Source: Adiantum capillus-veneris (lineage: Eukaryota > Streptophyta > Polypodiopsida > Polypodiales > Pteridaceae). Taken from it: a stretch of 64,000 bases of DNA. The DNA lies in contig CM043958.1 of assembly GCA_014529385.2 (NCBI GenBank), positions 137,869,043 through 137,933,042 on the forward strand. The letters are read 5' to 3'. Under the pieces are notes generated by a model. That model was given only the letters and a program-made list of their open reading frames with translations. It did no database searches and was not told the origin of the DNA. Position 1 is the stretch's first letter, and the number at the start of each line of letters is the position of its first letter. A program made the position numbers and the translations under genes. Shown in pieces: positions 62,641 through 64,000 of this stretch.

Positions 62641-64000
62641 CTTATATAACTCATGTACTTGCCCCATACTCTCCTCTTGTTGAGCTTGAGAAACTCTATA
62701 AGGAGGTTTATTAGGTGGTGAACTTCCTGAAACAAGTTCAATTGCATGGTCATCATTGCCTCGTTTAGGAGGTAGTTCATAAGGGATGTCGTCAATAAAG
62801 ACATCTTGAAACCCCTTGAGAAAATTCGATAGCTCTAATTACTTGTGATTGTTTATATTTTCTTTTGCTAAAGCATTAGGTTCATTTTCAGAATCTTTAA
62901 CAAAAATCAAGTACACGGAAATAGAGCTCTTTATTGACTTATTGGAAGCTTGCGTATGTATAATGGGTATGGTGTTACCCATTTCCTTAGCATCATGTAC
63001 ATATCTTTTTCCTTGAACCTAAAGTAGATTCTCCTTTTAGGGAATTTAACATTGGCAACCATGCAATCAAACCCTGGTGCCGCTAGGATTACATCCTCGT
63101 GCTTGAGAGGAGAGATAAGAAGTCCTCTTTCTCCACATAGCTTTGGACATGGAGCCTCAATTTTCCAATTAAGGGAGTGACTGAAGCTTCTTGCCCCTTG
63201 AAAGCACCATCTGTAGGTAGGACATCTCCCATCTCATAAGCTTGTATGCCTAGCTTGGTGGCCAACTCTGTGGATATGAAATTGTGAGTAGAACCGGGTC
63301 AAAGAGAATAAAATCATCATGTTCTCTTACCTTTCCCCAAGCATGGCATAGAGGAGATCCTTGTGGTGAGCTTCCTCTTCTTGGATTTTGACCAAGGTAG
63401 CTCTAGGAGGCTCATGGAACGTGTTCTTTTGGGGACAAGCGTGGTATGCATGCCCTTGCTCGCTGCACTTGAAACATTGGTTATCCTTGTGATAACGCTC
63501 AAGCTCTTCTGGAGAGAGTTTGTTTTTGACTTTGTAAACTCCCTTCTCCTTAGCTTTGTTGGAATTTCCCTTAGGAGACTTTTGGACATTGTCCTTCCCC
63601 TTAGGCTCATTGGAACCCTTGTTTTCCGTGGGCTTAGAATTTCTCTTAGCCCTTGTTTAAAAATTGATTTGAGAACCCACCATAATATGGTGTATAACCG
63701 CCAATATGGTGCATGGCCTTTGGGAGTTGACATACTCCACCATTTCTTCAGTTAAGCCCGCACAATATTGCTGCTTTTGCTCTCCTAAATCCATATTTTT
63801 GAAGACAGTGGCTTTGAGATGTAGGTCCCAAAACTTGTCTACATATTTGTGAATGGATTCATAGGGAGAGAGCTTCAAGATTTTCCATTCGGTGAGTACT
63901 CTGTCTTTGGCATTGGTGGTCAAAAACTGCTTCATAATGGAAGCTCTTAAAGCTTTCCATGTTCGTGGAGCTTCACCGTTTGCCTGTAGGCTGGACCACC
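62641..64000 (-). pseudogene. C4: C-family protease and gag fragment
   Basis: It aligns with C 55090-56470 without large gaps: RT linker, protease region and gag core. 63657-63935 gives EWKILKLSPYESIHKYVDKF and GLTEEMVEYVNSQRP. Single-base deletions near 62994, 63118, 63297 and 63361 and a stop at 63657 break it. It leaves the window at the right. The missing part between C3 and C4 equals C 52315-55090, so C3 and C4 may be two ends of one older copy. Confidence 0.9.

Overview
The window is repeat-rich plant nuclear DNA. It holds LTR retrotransposons with plant-type gag-pol, chromodomains and initiator-tRNA-Met primer sites, nested in each other up to three deep, with no rRNA, tRNA or ordinary host gene that I can recognise. 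Long LTRs, old nested copies and heavy decay fit a large plant genome such as a gymnosperm or fern, but the species cannot be read from the sequence. Letter names for elements (A, B, C, C2, C3, C4, D, E, F, T) are mine.

Layout. 1-7079: a decayed Ty3/gypsy chromovirus (A, +). Its 3' LTR (from 3470) is split by a small copia-type element F (4496-6422). 7080-9782: unassigned DNA with microsatellites and degenerate direct repeats. 9783-38189: a decayed chromovirus C2 (-) enlarged from about 8.8 kb to 28.4 kb by two insertions. One is a 9.6 kb TIR-bounded element T (13282-22838) in its RNase H region. The other is a 10 kb Ty3/gypsy element D (26813-36837) in its 5' LTR, with a perfect 5-bp target duplication; D carries a 288-bp MITE. 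38190-40399: unassigned. 40400-42901: two C-family LTR pieces head to head, the second (C3) running into internal sequence. 42902-59843: Ty3/gypsy element B (+), whose 3' LTR is split by a young, nearly complete chromovirus C (50497-59373, -). 59844-62635: a B-like LTR on the minus strand (E). 62641-64000: another C-family fragment (C4, -) that leaves the window.

The most unusual object is T. Between 20-bp inverted termini it has two plus-strand unknown genes, a central set of nested palindromes, and two minus-strand genes converging on them: a spliced transposase-like gene and a histone H3 variant gene. The H3 gene starts MARTKQT, has a tail about 160 residues longer than normal, then an ungapped H3 histone fold, with two in-frame stops and its own TATA box. 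The convergent plus-strand gene and the H3 gene share the same hairpin cassette at nearly the same distance behind their stop codons.

A second pattern is that the long LTRs of B and E, and probably A, contain a short exon beginning MAP, followed by a 5' splice site. In B a 3' splice site stands at the start of internal gag. This suggests that gag translation begins inside the LTR and that an intron removes the rest of the LTR and the primer site. Nearly every coding region in the window carries stops or frameshifts, so this copy is a fossil record rather than a working locus.
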